Of a stretch of DNA of 64,000 nt, positions 33,536-43,538 are shown in pieces. The notes beneath the pieces are model-generated. The model ran no database searches. It was not told the origin of the DNA and saw only the letters and a list, made by a program, of their open reading frames with translations. The translations under genes and the position numbers were made by a program. The stretch is from Aurantimonas sp. Leaf443 (GTDB lineage Bacteria > Pseudomonadota > Alphaproteobacteria > Rhizobiales > Rhizobiaceae): assembly GCF_001425575.1 (NCBI RefSeq), contig NZ_LMRD01000006.1, positions 445,977-509,976 on the forward strand, read 5' to 3'. The number at the start of each line of letters is the position of its first letter. The stretch's first letter is position 1.

Positions 33536-34663
33536 GTGAAGCTCTCACCCCAACAGGACCAGGCGTTGATGGCCGTCGCCAACTGGCTGGAGGCGGGCGA
33601 CACGCCGGTCTTCCGCCTGTTCGGCTATGCGGGCACCGGCAAGACCACGCTGGCGCGCCATTTCGCGGACGGCATCGACGGTGCGGTGCAGTTCGCGGCC
33701 TTCACCGGCAAGGCCGCCCAGGTGCTGCGCTCCAAGGGCGCCAAGAGCGCGCGCACGATCCATTCCCTGATCTACCGCCCGCGCGGCGAGGAGACGGTGG
33801 CGGACGAGACGAGCGGCACGAGCCGCATCTCGCCGACCTTCTCGCTCAACCGCCAGAGCCCCGTCGCCAAGGCCAAGCTCGTCGTGGTGGACGAATGTTC
33901 CATGGTGGACGAGGCGCTGGGGCGCGATCTCATGAGCTTCGGCACGCCGATCCTCGTTCTCGGCGATCCCGGCCAGCTGCCCCCGGTCTCGGGCGGGGGC
34001 TTCTTTACGGAGGCCGAGCCCGATTTTCTCCTGACGGAGGTGCATCGGCAGGCGCGCGACAACCCGATCCTCGATCTCGCCCTGCAGGTGCGCGAAGGGC
34101 GCGAGCTGGTGCTCGGCGACTACGGCAAGGCGCGGGTCATCACCAAGCGGCAGGTGGAGCAGGAGGCCGTGCTGGCGGCGGACCAGGTCCTCGTCGGCAC
34201 CAACCGCACCCGCCGGCGCTACAATGCGCGGCTGCGCGAGCTGAAGGGCTTCGAGGGGCCGCTGCCGCTGGCCGGCGACAAGCTCGTCTGCCTGCGCAAC
34301 GATCCCGCCAAGGGCCTGCTCAACGGCTCGCTGTGGAAGGTGATGACGGCCTCGCGCGAGACCGTGAAGCCCGGCGTGAACCTCATCGTGAAGCCGGACG
34401 ACGACGACATCGACCAGGGCGCGGCGAAGATCCGGCTCCTGAAGGCGGCTTTCGAAGACCCGGACGCCGAGGTGCCCTGGGCGACGAAGAAGCGATTCGA
34501 CGATTTCGACTTCGGCTACGCGCTGACGGTCCACAAGGCGCAGGGCTCGCAGTGGAACGACGTGATGCTCTTCGACGAGAGCTTCGCCTTCCGCGAGACG
34601 CGCGAGCGCTGGCTCTACACGGCGGTGACGCGGGCGGCCGAGACGCTGACGATCGTCAAATAG
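33536..34663 (+). CDS. RecD-like ATP-dependent DNA helicase (375 aa)
   Basis: This superfamily 1B-type helicase core has no RecBC partners nearby. Walker A is FGYAGTGKTTLARHF (residues about 28-42), Walker B is KLVVVDECSMVDEAL, motif III is LVLGDPGQLPPVSGGGFF, and the C-terminal UvrD-like motifs are GYALTVHKAQGSQW and WLYTAVTRAAETL. The start is GTG 33536. It acts in the cytoplasm on DNA; its exact pathway is unknown. A strong hairpin follows at 34709-34742. Confidence 0.88.
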   Translation: MKLSPQQDQALMAVANWLEAGDTPVFRLFGYAGTGKTTLARHFADGIDGAVQFAAFTGKAAQVLRSKGAKSARTIHSLIYRPRGEETVADETSGTSRISPTFSLNRQSPVAKAKLVVVDECSMVDEALGRDLMSFGTPILVLGDPGQLPPVSGGGFFTEAEPDFLLTEVHRQARDNPILDLALQVREGRELVLGDYGKARVITKRQVEQEAVLAADQVLVGTNRTRRRYNARLRELKGFEGPLPLAGDKLVCLRNDPAKGLLNGSLWKVMTASRETVKPGVNLIVKPDDDDIDQGAAKIRLLKAAFEDPDAEVPWATKKRFDDFDFGYALTVHKAQGSQWNDVMLFDESFAFRETRERWLYTAVTRAAETLTIVK

Positions 34664-34708
34664 GGTGGCTGCCGCGAGATCGCTCGGATGCTTCGGACGC
34701 CGCACATG

Positions 34709-34742
34709 CGAAGGCCCGCGATCGCGAGATCGCGGGCCTTCG
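34709..34742. terminator. Shared hairpin terminator
   Basis: A perfect 15-bp stem (34709-34723 with 34728-34742) closes a GCGA tetraloop. It lies between the convergent helicase gene and the triple-repeat protein gene. On the plus strand GTTTCG follows, a weak T-tract. Confidence 0.75.
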
Positions 34743-34763
34743 GTTTCGTGACGGGGCGAACCG

Positions 34764-36128
34764 TCAGCAGCCGGTGGCGGAGAGCGTGGCGGCCCGGCCC
34801 TCGATGCCGTCGAGCTTGACCATGCAGCCGCCCCCGACATCGGCGGAGGCGCCGCTCTCGATCGTCTGGCGGCCCGCGCCGACGACGTAGATCGTCGCGG
34901 CATTGTCGGCGACGCCGGAGAGGAACACCGTCTTCTCGCCGAGCTTCAGCGTCTGGCCGGTCTCGATCGTGCCGCCATTGCCGCCGGCAGGAGCGGCGGC
35001 GGCGGGAGCTGCGGCGGGCGCCGCAGGGGCGGCCGGCGCCGGTGCGGCGGCCGGTGCCGCGGGAGCCGCGGCGGGCGCGGCGGGCGCGGCCGCAGGTGCT
35101 GCCGCCTGTGCCGGTGCGGCACCCTCGCTCGGGGCCGCGTCGGCGGCGGCGGCGCCGCAGCCGGTCGACGACAGCGTCGCCACGCCGTCCGCCACGCTGT
35201 CCACTTTCACGGTGCAGCCATTGCCGGCATCGTAGGTCGCCCCGGTCTCGACCGTCTTGCGGTTGCCCGCCTTGCCGCCCGCCGGGAACAGCGTCACGCC
35301 GTTCTGCGAGACGCCGGAGACGAAGAGCCGCGTCTCGCCGAAGGAGGCCGTCTGTCCGATGCCGACCGTGGCGACAGTGCCGCCGGCGGCCGGAGCGGCC
35401 GGAGCGGCGGCTGGTGCCGCTGCGGCCGGAGGCGCCGCCGGCGCGGCTGCCGGCGTTGAGGCCGAAGCGGCCGCGCCGCAGCCTTCAGGCTTCAGGAAGG
35501 CGAGGCCCTGCGCGACGCCGGCGAGCGTGACGCTGCAGCCGGTGCCGACCTCAAGCGAACTGCCGGTCGCGACTTCCGAGCCCGCCGCGCCGCCGGTGCC
35601 GAGCGTGGCACCCGTGGCCGAGAGGGCCGAGAGGGTGACGGTCGATCCGCCGAAGATGGCGGACTGGCCGGGCACGAGGATCGCGCCGCCGCTGCCGACG
35701 GTGCCGACCAGGGCCGCGACGTCGCCGCCCGCCGGAGCTGCTGCGGCCGGCGCCGGCGCCGGCGCCGGTGCTGCCGCCTGCATGGCCTGAAGCTGCGCGG
35801 CGAGCGCGTCGAGCTTGGCGACGACCTGCGGGTCGCTGGCCGGGGCCGCCGGCGCGGGGGCCGGAGCGGCCGCCTCGGCCTTCACGCTCGCGTCGACCGC
35901 ATCGATCTTGGCGCCGAGATCGGCGATCGCCTGGGCCGTGCCCGTATCGGCCGGCGGCGCGCCGAGCGTCGCCACCTTCTCGTCGATCCGCCCGAGCGTG
36001 CCGCGCACTTCGTCGACGCGGCTGACGATCTCGTCGCGCGCGTCGTCAACGTCCGGTCCCATCCACCATCCGATCAGGATGCCGACGAAGCCCGCGACGA
36101 TGAGAGGTATGAATTTCGATCCGCCCAT
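34764..36128 (-). CDS. Membrane-anchored protein with three Cys-paired beta repeats (454 aa), unknown function
   Basis: I do not recognise a named family. Residues 1-24 (MGGSKFIPLIVAGFVGILIGWW) are a signal or membrane anchor. Residues 25-120 are a likely coiled coil (DARDEIVSRVDEVRGTLGRIDEKVATLG). Three copies of a domain of about 70 residues follow (about 148-217, 255-324 and 387-454), separated by Ala/Pro linkers. Each copy has G-Q-[ST]-A/L at its start, a V-x-L-S-G/A-V strand, and two cysteines exactly 19 residues apart (198/217, 305/324, 435/454), the second always in ...GC. This suggests one disulfide per domain and a periplasmic location. ATG 36128 was chosen because the membrane segment follows it. 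Confidence 0.75.
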   Translation of the reverse strand: MGGSKFIPLIVAGFVGILIGWWMGPDVDDARDEIVSRVDEVRGTLGRIDEKVATLGAPPADTGTAQAIADLGAKIDAVDASVKAEAAAPAPAPAAPASDPQVVAKLDALAAQLQAMQAAAPAPAPAPAAAAPAGGDVAALVGTVGSGGAILVPGQSAIFGGSTVTLSALSATGATLGTGGAAGSEVATGSSLEVGTGCSVTLAGVAQGLAFLKPEGCGAAASASTPAAAPAAPPAAAAPAAAPAAPAAGGTVATVGIGQTASFGETRLFVSGVSQNGVTLFPAGGKAGNRKTVETGATYDAGNGCTVKVDSVADGVATLSSTGCGAAAADAAPSEGAAPAQAAAPAAAPAAPAAAPAAPAAAPAPAAPAAPAAAPAAAAPAGGNGGTIETGQTLKLGEKTVFLSGVADNAATIYVVGAGRQTIESGASADVGGGCMVKLDGIEGRAATLSATGC

Positions 36129-36472
36129 GGAAAATCCTCCGCATGGTGCTCCCCACCACAATGGCGGCAAGGGAATAGCCCGATCCCGGGAGTGTCAACA
36201 CGACCTTCGTCCCGATCTCCCGCACCCCTTCGTGATCTCCACGCCAAGCCTTTGTTCCGGTTACAGGAAGGCAGGGCAAAGATTTGCCGCGGCGCGAGAG
36301 GGGCGGGTGGCCTGGCTTCGCATCTGCAGCAGGACCGTTAGCCCTTCCGTCTCCCTGCGATGCGAACGGGTCGTGCGGGCGGGCGTCCGGCCGATTCCCG
36401 GCCCCGCAGGCTCTGTCCAAGCCCTGCCGCAGCCTCTAGAAGGGCGCCGGACCGAAGGACAAGGATCGCGCG
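36129..36472. other. Divergent promoter region with a GGCAAA-GA-TTTGCC palindrome
   Basis: The 344 bases separate the triple-repeat protein gene from pdxJ. A 14-bp palindrome sits at 36275-36288 (6-bp arms, 2-nt centre), about 150 bases from the left gene start, and could be an operator. No coding region or RNA gene is recognised. Confidence 0.4.
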
Positions 36473-37219
36473 ATGACGACCGAACTCTCCGTCAACCTCA
36501 ACGCCGTGGCCATGCTCCGCAACCGGCGCGACCTGCCCTGGCCGAGCGTCACGGGCCTCGGCCGCATCGCGCTCGCGGGCGGCGCGCACGGGCTGACCGT
36601 CCACCCCCGGCCCGACCAGCGCCACATCCGCTTCAGCGACCTGCCGGAGATCCGGGCGCTCATCGATGCCGAATTCCCGCAGGCCGAGTTCAACATCGAG
36701 GGCTATCCGACGCCGGAATTCCTCGATCTGTGCGAGAGCGTCTCGCCCGAACAGGTGACGCTGGTGCCGGACGACCCGGCGCAGCCGACCTCCGACCACG
36801 GCTGGGACTTTGCGGCCGAAGGCGATTTCCTGCGGCCGATCGTGGAGCGCCTGAAGGCGGGCGGTTCCCGGGTGTCGCTCTTCGCCGACGCGGACGCCGC
36901 GCAGATGCAGGCGGCCGCCGAGACGGGCTGCGACCGCGTCGAGTTCTATACCGGGCCCTATGGCGCGACCCATGACGATGCGGCGGCGGCCGCGCGCGAG
37001 ATCGAGCGGCTGGGGGAGGCGGCGGACGCCGCGCTCGCCCTCGGTCTCGGTCTCAATGCCGGGCACGACCTGACCGTCGCCAACCTGCCCGCCCTTGTCG
37101 CCCGCATTCCCGCGCTGGCGGAGGTCTCCATCGGCCACGGCCTGACCGCGGACGCGCTGGAATACGGCATGGCCGAGACGGTCCGCCGCTTCCGACGCGC
37201 CTGCGGGCAGGCGATCTGA
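36473..37219 (+). CDS. pdxJ: Pyridoxine 5'-phosphate synthase PdxJ (248 aa)
   Basis: This TIM-barrel enzyme condenses 1-deoxyxylulose 5-phosphate with 3-amino-2-oxopropyl phosphate to form pyridoxine phosphate. Family segments are [31 protein letters not shown] (catalytic His and substrate Arg), [13 protein letters not shown] (catalytic Glu), [33 protein letters not shown] and [15 protein letters not shown]. The length is standard. The vitamin B6 product is the cofactor of many enzymes, including the PLP enzyme at 45211. Confidence 0.96.
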   Translation: MTTELSVNLNAVAMLRNRRDLPWPSVTGLGRIALAGGAHGLTVHPRPDQRHIRFSDLPEIRALIDAEFPQAEFNIEGYPTPEFLDLCESVSPEQVTLVPDDPAQPTSDHGWDFAAEGDFLRPIVERLKAGGSRVSLFADADAAQMQAAAETGCDRVEFYTGPYGATHDDAAAAAREIERLGEAADAALALGLGLNAGHDLTVANLPALVARIPALAEVSIGHGLTADALEYGMAETVRRFRRACGQAI

Positions 37220-37294
37220 CAGGCGGGGCGGAGCAAGGTTTCCGGCCCCGCGATCTCGCCTCTTGCAAACCCCTCGGCAGGCCTGTAGAGCGCT

Positions 37295-37313
37295 GTACCG
37301 TAACGTACGGTAC
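37295..37313. promoter_or_regulatory. Palindromic TetR-type operator
   Basis: GTACCGTA-ACG-TACGGTAC is a perfect inverted repeat with 8-bp arms, 37 bases before the TetR-family gene start. Size and position are typical of an autoregulatory TetR operator. Confidence 0.75.
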
Positions 37314-37350
37314 GCATCGGGAGCGGTGCCGGGCGGTCGCGGGCAGGGCG

Positions 37351-38016
37351 ATGGGAGCGGGGATGGACAGCGGGGGCGAGGCGGCGGCGAGCGGGCCGAC
37401 GGAACGGCAGAAGGAGGTGCTGGAGGCCGCCCTGTCGCTTCTCGTCAGCGCCGGCGAGACGCTGACCATGACCGCCGTCGCCCGCCGGGCGAGCTGTTCC
37501 AAGGAAACGCTCTACAAGTGGTTCGGCGACCGGGACGGTCTCCTGACGGCGACGGTGCAGTGGCAGGCGGCGAAGGTGAGGGCGCAACCGCTCGACGCGG
37601 GCACGCTCGACCGGCAGACGCTGCACGAGAGCCTCCAGGCCTTCGCGCGCGACTGGCTGACGGTCCTGTCCGGCGAGACCTCGATCGCGCTGAACCGGCT
37701 GGCCGTCGGCCATGCCGGCACCGAACGCGGCGATCTCGGCGCCATCGTGCTCACCAACGGGCCCTTCGCCATGCGCGGGCGGCTCGGCGCCATCCTCGCG
37801 GCGGGGCGCCTTGCCGGGCTCGTCTCCTGCGAGGACGAGGCGCGCGCCGTCTCCACCTTCTTCGGCCTCGTGGTGCGCGACGTGCAGATCCGCCTTCTCC
37901 TCGGCGATCCCGCGCGGCCCTCCGCCGCCGAGATCGAGCGCGACGCGAGGATCGCGACCGACCAGTTCTTCGCCCTCTACGGGGCCCTCAAGACAACGCC
38001 CGGCGACGGGCGCTGA
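37351..38016 (+). CDS. TetR/AcrR family transcriptional regulator (221 aa)
   Basis: The N-terminal helix-turn-helix is EVLEAALSLLVSAGETLTMTAVARRASCSKETLYKWFGDRDGLLTATVQWQ. The remainder is an all-helical ligand-binding domain of the AefR-like type (SGETSIALNRLAVG..., DARIATDQFFALYGAL). The start is ATG 37351; ATG 37363 is an alternative. The gene is 78 bases upstream of ilvC in the same direction and 37 bases downstream of a perfect palindrome, so it probably controls itself and possibly ilvC. The ligand is unknown. Confidence 0.9.
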   Translation: MGAGMDSGGEAAASGPTERQKEVLEAALSLLVSAGETLTMTAVARRASCSKETLYKWFGDRDGLLTATVQWQAAKVRAQPLDAGTLDRQTLHESLQAFARDWLTVLSGETSIALNRLAVGHAGTERGDLGAIVLTNGPFAMRGRLGAILAAGRLAGLVSCEDEARAVSTFFGLVVRDVQIRLLLGDPARPSAAEIERDARIATDQFFALYGALKTTPGDGR

Positions 38017-39114
<1,098 letters not shown>

Positions 39115-39142
39115 GCCCGTCGCACGGCACGAGATTGGGGAG

Positions 39143-39165
39143 GGGCGGCTCGCGGGCCGCCCTTT
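39143..39165 (+). terminator. Intrinsic terminator of ilvC
   Basis: GGGCGGC (39143-39149) pairs with GCCGCCC (39156-39162), followed by TTT. It lies 29 bases after the ilvC stop. Confidence 0.7.
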
Positions 39166-39245
39166 CCCGTTGCGGCGGGCCCTGGGTTCAGAGATTGGAA
39201 AGAAGCGCGCGTTAAGGTCGGGTTCGTACATCTGTGGAGTGGGGC

Positions 39246-39734
39246 ATGACCGCGATTCCAGAGCTGCAGTCCGATGGGTCCGAACGCCGGGTCGCCCAGC
39301 GCGTGCGCACGCTCAAGCGCGGCAAGGTCGTCTTCAACAACGGCTTCTCCACCTTCGACTGCATCGTGCGCAACATCTCGGCGACCGGCGCGCTTCTGAC
39401 CATCGACGAAGCGGCCCATCTGCCGAAGGAATTCTTCATCCGGATCGGCGAGGACAGGGACGCGCGCCCCGCGCGCCTCGTCTACCGGCGCGGGCTGCTC
39501 GCCGGCATCCGCTTCCTCGACGTGCCGGAGGAGGACGAGGACTATCCCCATGCCGGCGCCTCGGCGGACCATCCGGTGCAGGGCGGGGGGCCTGTCGCGC
39601 CGCCGAGTTCCGAATCCTTCGCCGCCGCCGCAGCGCATCTGCCGCCGATGGAAGATCCCGACCAGCCCGGCATCCGCCGCATCCGGCCCGAGACGCTGCC
39701 CGACGCCCTGATCCGCAATTTCCGCTGGCGCTGA
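39246..39734 (+). CDS. PilZ domain protein (162 aa)
   Basis: The first 95 residues resemble a PilZ domain (cyclic-di-GMP receptor type): RRVAQRVRTLKRGKVVFNNG with the RxxxR-like basic start, then CIVRNISATGALLTI, matching the D/NxSxxG motif as N-I-S-A-T-G. The last 60 residues are Pro/Ala-rich and end RPETLPDALIRNFRWR. ATG 39246 has GGAGTGGGG before it; a GTG at 39234 is in frame. Such proteins usually transmit c-di-GMP signals to motility or polysaccharide functions, but here binding is only inferred. Confidence 0.85.
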   Translation: MTAIPELQSDGSERRVAQRVRTLKRGKVVFNNGFSTFDCIVRNISATGALLTIDEAAHLPKEFFIRIGEDRDARPARLVYRRGLLAGIRFLDVPEEDEDYPHAGASADHPVQGGGPVAPPSSESFAAAAAHLPPMEDPDQPGIRRIRPETLPDALIRNFRWR

Positions 39735-39756
39735 AGGCCCCCGAAAAAGGGGCTTT
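39734..39756 (+). terminator. Hairpin terminator after the PilZ gene
   Basis: GCCCC (39737-39741) pairs with GGGGC (39749-39753), extended by A-T and G-T pairs to AAG/TTT, with an A-rich loop CGAAAAA. It begins at the stop codon. Confidence 0.6.
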
Positions 39757-39889
39757 CCGGCCGTTTTCACCCCTCTTCCAGCCCGTCGGGCCTCTCGCGA
39801 AAATTCTCTGCCGCGATGCGAAGAAACAGGGTGGACAGCGCAAAAGCTCCTGACTATACAGCCGCTACCAGACGCCTCCGGGCGCGGTC

Positions 39890-39965
<76 letters not shown>

Positions 39966-40190
39966 TCTAAAAGATCTTCGAAGATATCCGAGCGCCCTTT
40001 CGGGTGAGCCGTCGTTGTTTCGATGCCATCGGGCAGTTTGCAGTCCGGTTTGAGACCGCACCGGCGCTCGGCCGTGCTGTGGTCACTGTAGAGCGCCACC
40101 GCCTTTTGGATTTCGAGTGCGCATCCTCGAATGGCGGCAGACTCCGTGGCCTTTCTCGTCTGCTGATCCAGGCGCGACTTCGAGAGCCGG
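39966..40190 (-). pseudogene. Possible gene remnant at the tRNA-Lys 3' end
   Basis: On the minus strand one frame reads without a stop through protein-like text (GCALEIQKAVALYSDHSTAERR, CGLKPDCKLPDGIETTTAHP) and ends with IFEDLLDGG, with its stop inside the tRNA gene at 39956-39958. There is no start codon with a ribosome site, and base composition is visibly lower in GC than the flanks. I do not recognise the family. It could be the tail of a mobile-element gene left at a tRNA insertion point, or chance. Confidence 0.3.
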
Positions 40191-40206
40191 TCGGCGCGAC
40201 CGTCCC

Positions 40207-41565
40207 TCACGCCCGTTTCAGGCTGTCCAGCTGGCGATCGGGATGGATCACCTCCGCGAGCGTGCCGGCGAGGGCGGCGCATTGGTTGCGGATGTCGGGG
40301 ACGGCGGTCACCTCCCAGAAACGGCCGGCGGTGAGGGGGCCGAGGGCGAAGAGGCGGCGGCTGGCTTCGCCCGCGGCATTCAGCACGGCATTGGTGGGAG
40401 CGACGTCGAGGCCGAGGCCGAGCGGGTCGCGGCGGATCGTGCCGCGGGCTTCGAGACCGGCGAGGAGCTGCGAGCGGAAGGTCGCGTCGGGGCGCAGGAT
40501 GCCGGTGCAGGAGACGACGCGCCGGGCGGTGAGACTGCGCGCGGCGCTCTCGCGGCGCAGGCGATAGGTGATCTCCGTGCCGTCCGGTCCCTCCCGCATC
40601 GTCGCGATCCGGCCGGCGACGATCTCCAGCCGCCCGTCCGCTCGGGCCTTTTCGATGCGCGCGAGGCTTTCCTCGGGCACGCGGTGGCGGTGGATCTCCC
40701 AGAAGGTGCGGGCATGGCGCAGGAATCGCCGCCGCGCCTCCAGCGGCATCGAGGCCCAGACGGCGGCCGTGTGCGGGCGGATGCCGTCGATCACGTCGCG
40801 CCAGTCGCCGCCCTGCGCCACCGCCCAGTCGATGGTGCGGCGGAACCAGCGCGTGAGATAGGAAATGTCCGTGCCGAAGGGAATGTCGGCGGCGTCCACC
40901 GCCAGCGGCTTGTTGCGCCGGTGGGGCTGGGGCATGAGGCCGTTGCGGGAGAGGGCGACGATGCGCCCCTTGTGGCCCTCGTTCAGGAGCGCGATCACCG
41001 TGTCGATCATCGACAGGCCCGTGCCGACGATGAGGACCGTGTCCTCTTTCGAGGAGGACCGGGCGGGAGCGGCGCCCTCGGCCATGCCGTGACCCGTGGC
41101 AAGGACGGCTGCCTGGGCGATGCGCAGGCTGCCGTCGGAGAGTTCGGCGGCCACGCCGCTCTCGCCGATGCGCAAGGCCGTGCATTCGGCCGTGACGACG
41201 TCCAGCCGCCCGTCTCCGATGCCGGCGCGATAGGGGTCGAGGAGGTGGTCGAGATAGCGCCCGTAATGGCGGCGCGAGACGAAGCAGAAGGCGTCGGTGC
41301 AGCCGTCTTCGCGGGCGAGCCCGCTCGCCTGGAACCAGTCCCAGAAATGCGAGGGCTCGTCGGGAAAGGCGCTCATCGAGGCGGCGCGCGTGTTGAGGAC
41401 GTGGTCGCGCTCGGGCGTCGAATAGGCGAGGCCCCGCCCGATCTCGGGACGGCGCTCGACGATGGTGACGTGGATGCGCTCCTGCGGGCGGCGCAGGAGA
41501 TGGGCCGCCATCAGAGCGCCGCTCGCGCCGCCGCCGACGACGAGGACACGGCCGCCGGCGCTCAT
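40207..41565 (-). CDS. FAD/NAD(P)-binding oxidoreductase, COG4529-like (452 aa)
   Basis: This is a flavoprotein-like enzyme. An N-terminal dinucleotide fold RVLVVGGGASGALMAAHLLRR is followed by VERRPEIGRGLAYSTPERDHVLNTRAASMSAFPDEP, the motif of the FAD-NAD(P)-binding domain type seen in COG4529. A second nucleotide-binding site is TVLIVGTGLSMIDTVIALL. The gene follows the Rrf2 regulator by 28 bases on the same strand and diverges from sulfonate-uptake genes, so a role in sulfur metabolism is likely. The substrate is unknown. Confidence 0.85.
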   Translation of the reverse strand: MSAGGRVLVVGGGASGALMAAHLLRRPQERIHVTIVERRPEIGRGLAYSTPERDHVLNTRAASMSAFPDEPSHFWDWFQASGLAREDGCTDAFCFVSRRHYGRYLDHLLDPYRAGIGDGRLDVVTAECTALRIGESGVAAELSDGSLRIAQAAVLATGHGMAEGAAPARSSSKEDTVLIVGTGLSMIDTVIALLNEGHKGRIVALSRNGLMPQPHRRNKPLAVDAADIPFGTDISYLTRWFRRTIDWAVAQGGDWRDVIDGIRPHTAAVWASMPLEARRRFLRHARTFWEIHRHRVPEESLARIEKARADGRLEIVAGRIATMREGPDGTEITYRLRRESAARSLTARRVVSCTGILRPDATFRSQLLAGLEARGTIRRDPLGLGLDVAPTNAVLNAAGEASRRLFALGPLTAGRFWEVTAVPDIRNQCAALAGTLAEVIHPDRQLDSLKRA

Positions 41566-41593
41566 CGCACGGCTCCCGCGCCGCGCGTGGAAA

Positions 41594-42052
41594 TCAGGCC
41601 GAGGCGGCGAGGCTCGCGGCGTCGATGTCGACCAGCGCGGGCATGGCCTTCAACTCCTCCAGCGTCTTGCCGTCGAGGATCGCCGACATGGCGTCGCGCA
41701 CCTCCAGCATGACGAGGCGCACCGAGCAGCGCTCGACATCCGCGCAGTCGTCGCAGCGCCGGTAGGCCGTGCGGCTGGCGCAGGAGATCGGCGCCAGCGG
41801 TCCGTCGAGAACGCGCAGGACGTGCCCCACCCTGATCTCCGCGGCCGGCCGGGAGAGGGCGTAGCCCCCGTTGCGCCCCTTGCGGGCGTGCACGAAGCCG
41901 GCGTTGCGAAGGTCGCCGAGGATCGTGTCGAGAAACTTCTTCGAGATCGAGTTGGCGGCCGCGATCTCCTCGGACAGGCTGAGGCGCGCGGGGTCGGCGG
42001 CTGCCAGATGCAGCATCGCCTTCAGCCCGTACTTGCCCTTCATCGTCAGCAT
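41594..42052 (-). CDS. Rrf2 family transcriptional regulator (152 aa)
   Basis: The winged-helix DNA-binding domain reads MLTMKGKYGLKAMLHLA, ISKKFLDTILGDLRNAGFVHARKGRNGGYALSRP, as in IscR/CymR. A cysteine cluster follows (CASRTAYRRCDDCADVERC), which could bind an iron-sulfur cluster or act as a thiol sensor. The C-terminus is a helix dimer region. It probably regulates the adjacent FAD protein and the divergent sulfonate genes in response to cysteine or sulfur supply, as CymR-type Rrf2 proteins do; this is inference. ATG 42052 starts MLTMKG, as in relatives. Confidence 0.88.
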   Translation of the reverse strand: MLTMKGKYGLKAMLHLAAADPARLSLSEEIAAANSISKKFLDTILGDLRNAGFVHARKGRNGGYALSRPAAEIRVGHVLRVLDGPLAPISCASRTAYRRCDDCADVERCSVRLVMLEVRDAMSAILDGKTLEELKAMPALVDIDAASLAASA

Positions 42053-42584
42053 CGAGGGTGGCTCTTTCGAACGGCCCGACGGCACAAGCGGGCTGGATCG
42101 ATAAACTATACGGATTGAGTAAGGATATTTCCAGCCGCGTGGGCCGGGTGGCGTGGGCGCGAAGGGAGCGGCCGACCCGGGCACGACGGAAGGCGGGCGG
42201 GGTCTGCGGAAGGGCGGCGGTTGCCATCGGTCGGACCTCGTTTCCAGAATTGCCTTCATGCGTTTCAAACAATCTATAGAAAATGTAGATTGCTGCAAGC
42301 GGGTCCTTTTCGCGCGGGCGCGCCGGCATTCGGTACCATCGCCAGGATCCATGTCTTCGGCCGTCAGGGGCTTGAAGAGCCGGCCGCCGCCGGCACTGCG
42401 ACGAGACGCCCTGCGACGCGATCGACGGTCTGCGACCGAACCGGCGCGACACGGTCCGAACGACATGCGCCGTCTTATATCCACAATGAACGTAGATTTA
42501 GTATTCTATTTCTCGTCCGGTCCGGCGGGTCGGGGTAGCGTTTCGTCCATGCCCTCCCGGCCCGCCTCGTTCGGAGAATTGTCG
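42053..42584. promoter_or_regulatory. Divergent control region between Rrf2 and ssuA
   Basis: This 532-bp region has AT-rich patches unlike its surroundings. One at 42101-42130 lies 50-80 bases before Rrf2 and suits autoregulation. One at 42270-42292 is an inverted repeat CAATCTA-N9-TAGATTG. One at 42493-42509, about 75-90 bases before ssuA, reads on the minus strand ATAGAATACTAAATCTA and resembles a site at 48757-48773 before the SsuD gene. No coding region is supported here. Confidence 0.5.
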
Positions 42585-43538
42585 ATGCGCCTCAACCGCC
42601 GCCATGTCGTCGCCGCCCTCGCGGGCTCCCTCGCCCTGCCGCTACTCGCAAGCCTGCCGGCCCTGGCCGATACGAGGCGCCTGCGCATCGGCTACCAGAA
42701 ATACGGCACGCTCGTTCTCCTCAAGGGCAACGGCCTCCTGGAGAAGGCGCTGCAGCCGCTCGGCTACGAGGTGGAGTGGACCGAGTTTCCCGGCGGCCCG
42801 CAGCTTCTGGAGGCGCTGAATGTCGGCGCCATCGATTTCGGCACGACGGGCGAGGCGCCCCCGATCTTCGCGCAGGCCGCGGGCGCGCCGCTCGTCTACG
42901 TCGCCTACGAGCCGCCCGCGCCGCGCGGCGAGGCCATCCTCGTTCCCAAGGACAGCCCGCTGCAGAGCGTCGCCGAGCTGAAGGGCAGGACGATCGTTCT
43001 GAACAAGGGCTCGAACGTCCATTACCTCCTCGTCAAGGCGCTGGAGGAGGCGGGCGTCGCCTATGGCGACGTCGCCACGCGCTTCCTGCCGCCCGCCGAC
43101 GCCCGCGCGGCCTTCGAGCAGGGGGCGGCGGATGCCTGGGCGATCTGGGACCCGTTCCTGGCGGCGGCCGAAGTCACGATCGAGGCGCGGCAGCTGCGCA
43201 ACGGCGAGGGCATCGTGCCGAACCACCAGTTCTACCTGGCCTCGCGCGACTTCGTCTCCGGCCATGGCGAGGCGCTCAACGCCCTCGTCGCGGCGCTCGG
43301 CGAGATCGACACCTGGGCGCAGGCGAACGCGCTCTCGGCCGCCGAGGAGCTGGCGCCCTCCGTCGGCATTCCCGCCGACATCCTGGCCATCGCGATCGGG
43401 CGCCAGTCCTACGGCGTGAAGCCGCTCGACGCGGCCGTCGTCGCCGCACAGCAGAAGATCGCCGACACGTTCCACGGGCTCGGCCTGATCCCCGAGCGCA
43501 TCTCGATCGCCGACGTTGTGCGGGGGCCGAACTCTTGA
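42585..43538 (+). CDS. ssuA: Aliphatic sulfonate ABC transporter, substrate-binding protein (317 aa)
   Basis: This periplasmic binding protein has a signal peptide ([28 protein letters not shown]). Family segments include [78 protein letters not shown] and [14 protein letters not shown], as in SsuA. ATG 42585 has GGAGA 8 bases upstream; the in-frame extension to 42153 crosses the promoter region. Its stop overlaps the ssuC start (TTGA). Confidence 0.93.
   Translation: MRLNRRHVVAALAGSLALPLLASLPALADTRRLRIGYQKYGTLVLLKGNGLLEKALQPLGYEVEWTEFPGGPQLLEALNVGAIDFGTTGEAPPIFAQAAGAPLVYVAYEPPAPRGEAILVPKDSPLQSVAELKGRTIVLNKGSNVHYLLVKALEEAGVAYGDVATRFLPPADARAAFEQGAADAWAIWDPFLAAAEVTIEARQLRNGEGIVPNHQFYLASRDFVSGHGEALNALVAALGEIDTWAQANALSAAEELAPSVGIPADILAIAIGRQSYGVKPLDAAVVAAQQKIADTFHGLGLIPERISIADVVRGPNS

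Noticed and set aside
34960-35135. Dense repeats of GCC/GGC codons suspected to be a tandem DNA repeat array
   Set aside because: They encode Ala/Pro linkers of the triple-repeat protein; no regular DNA unit is kept.
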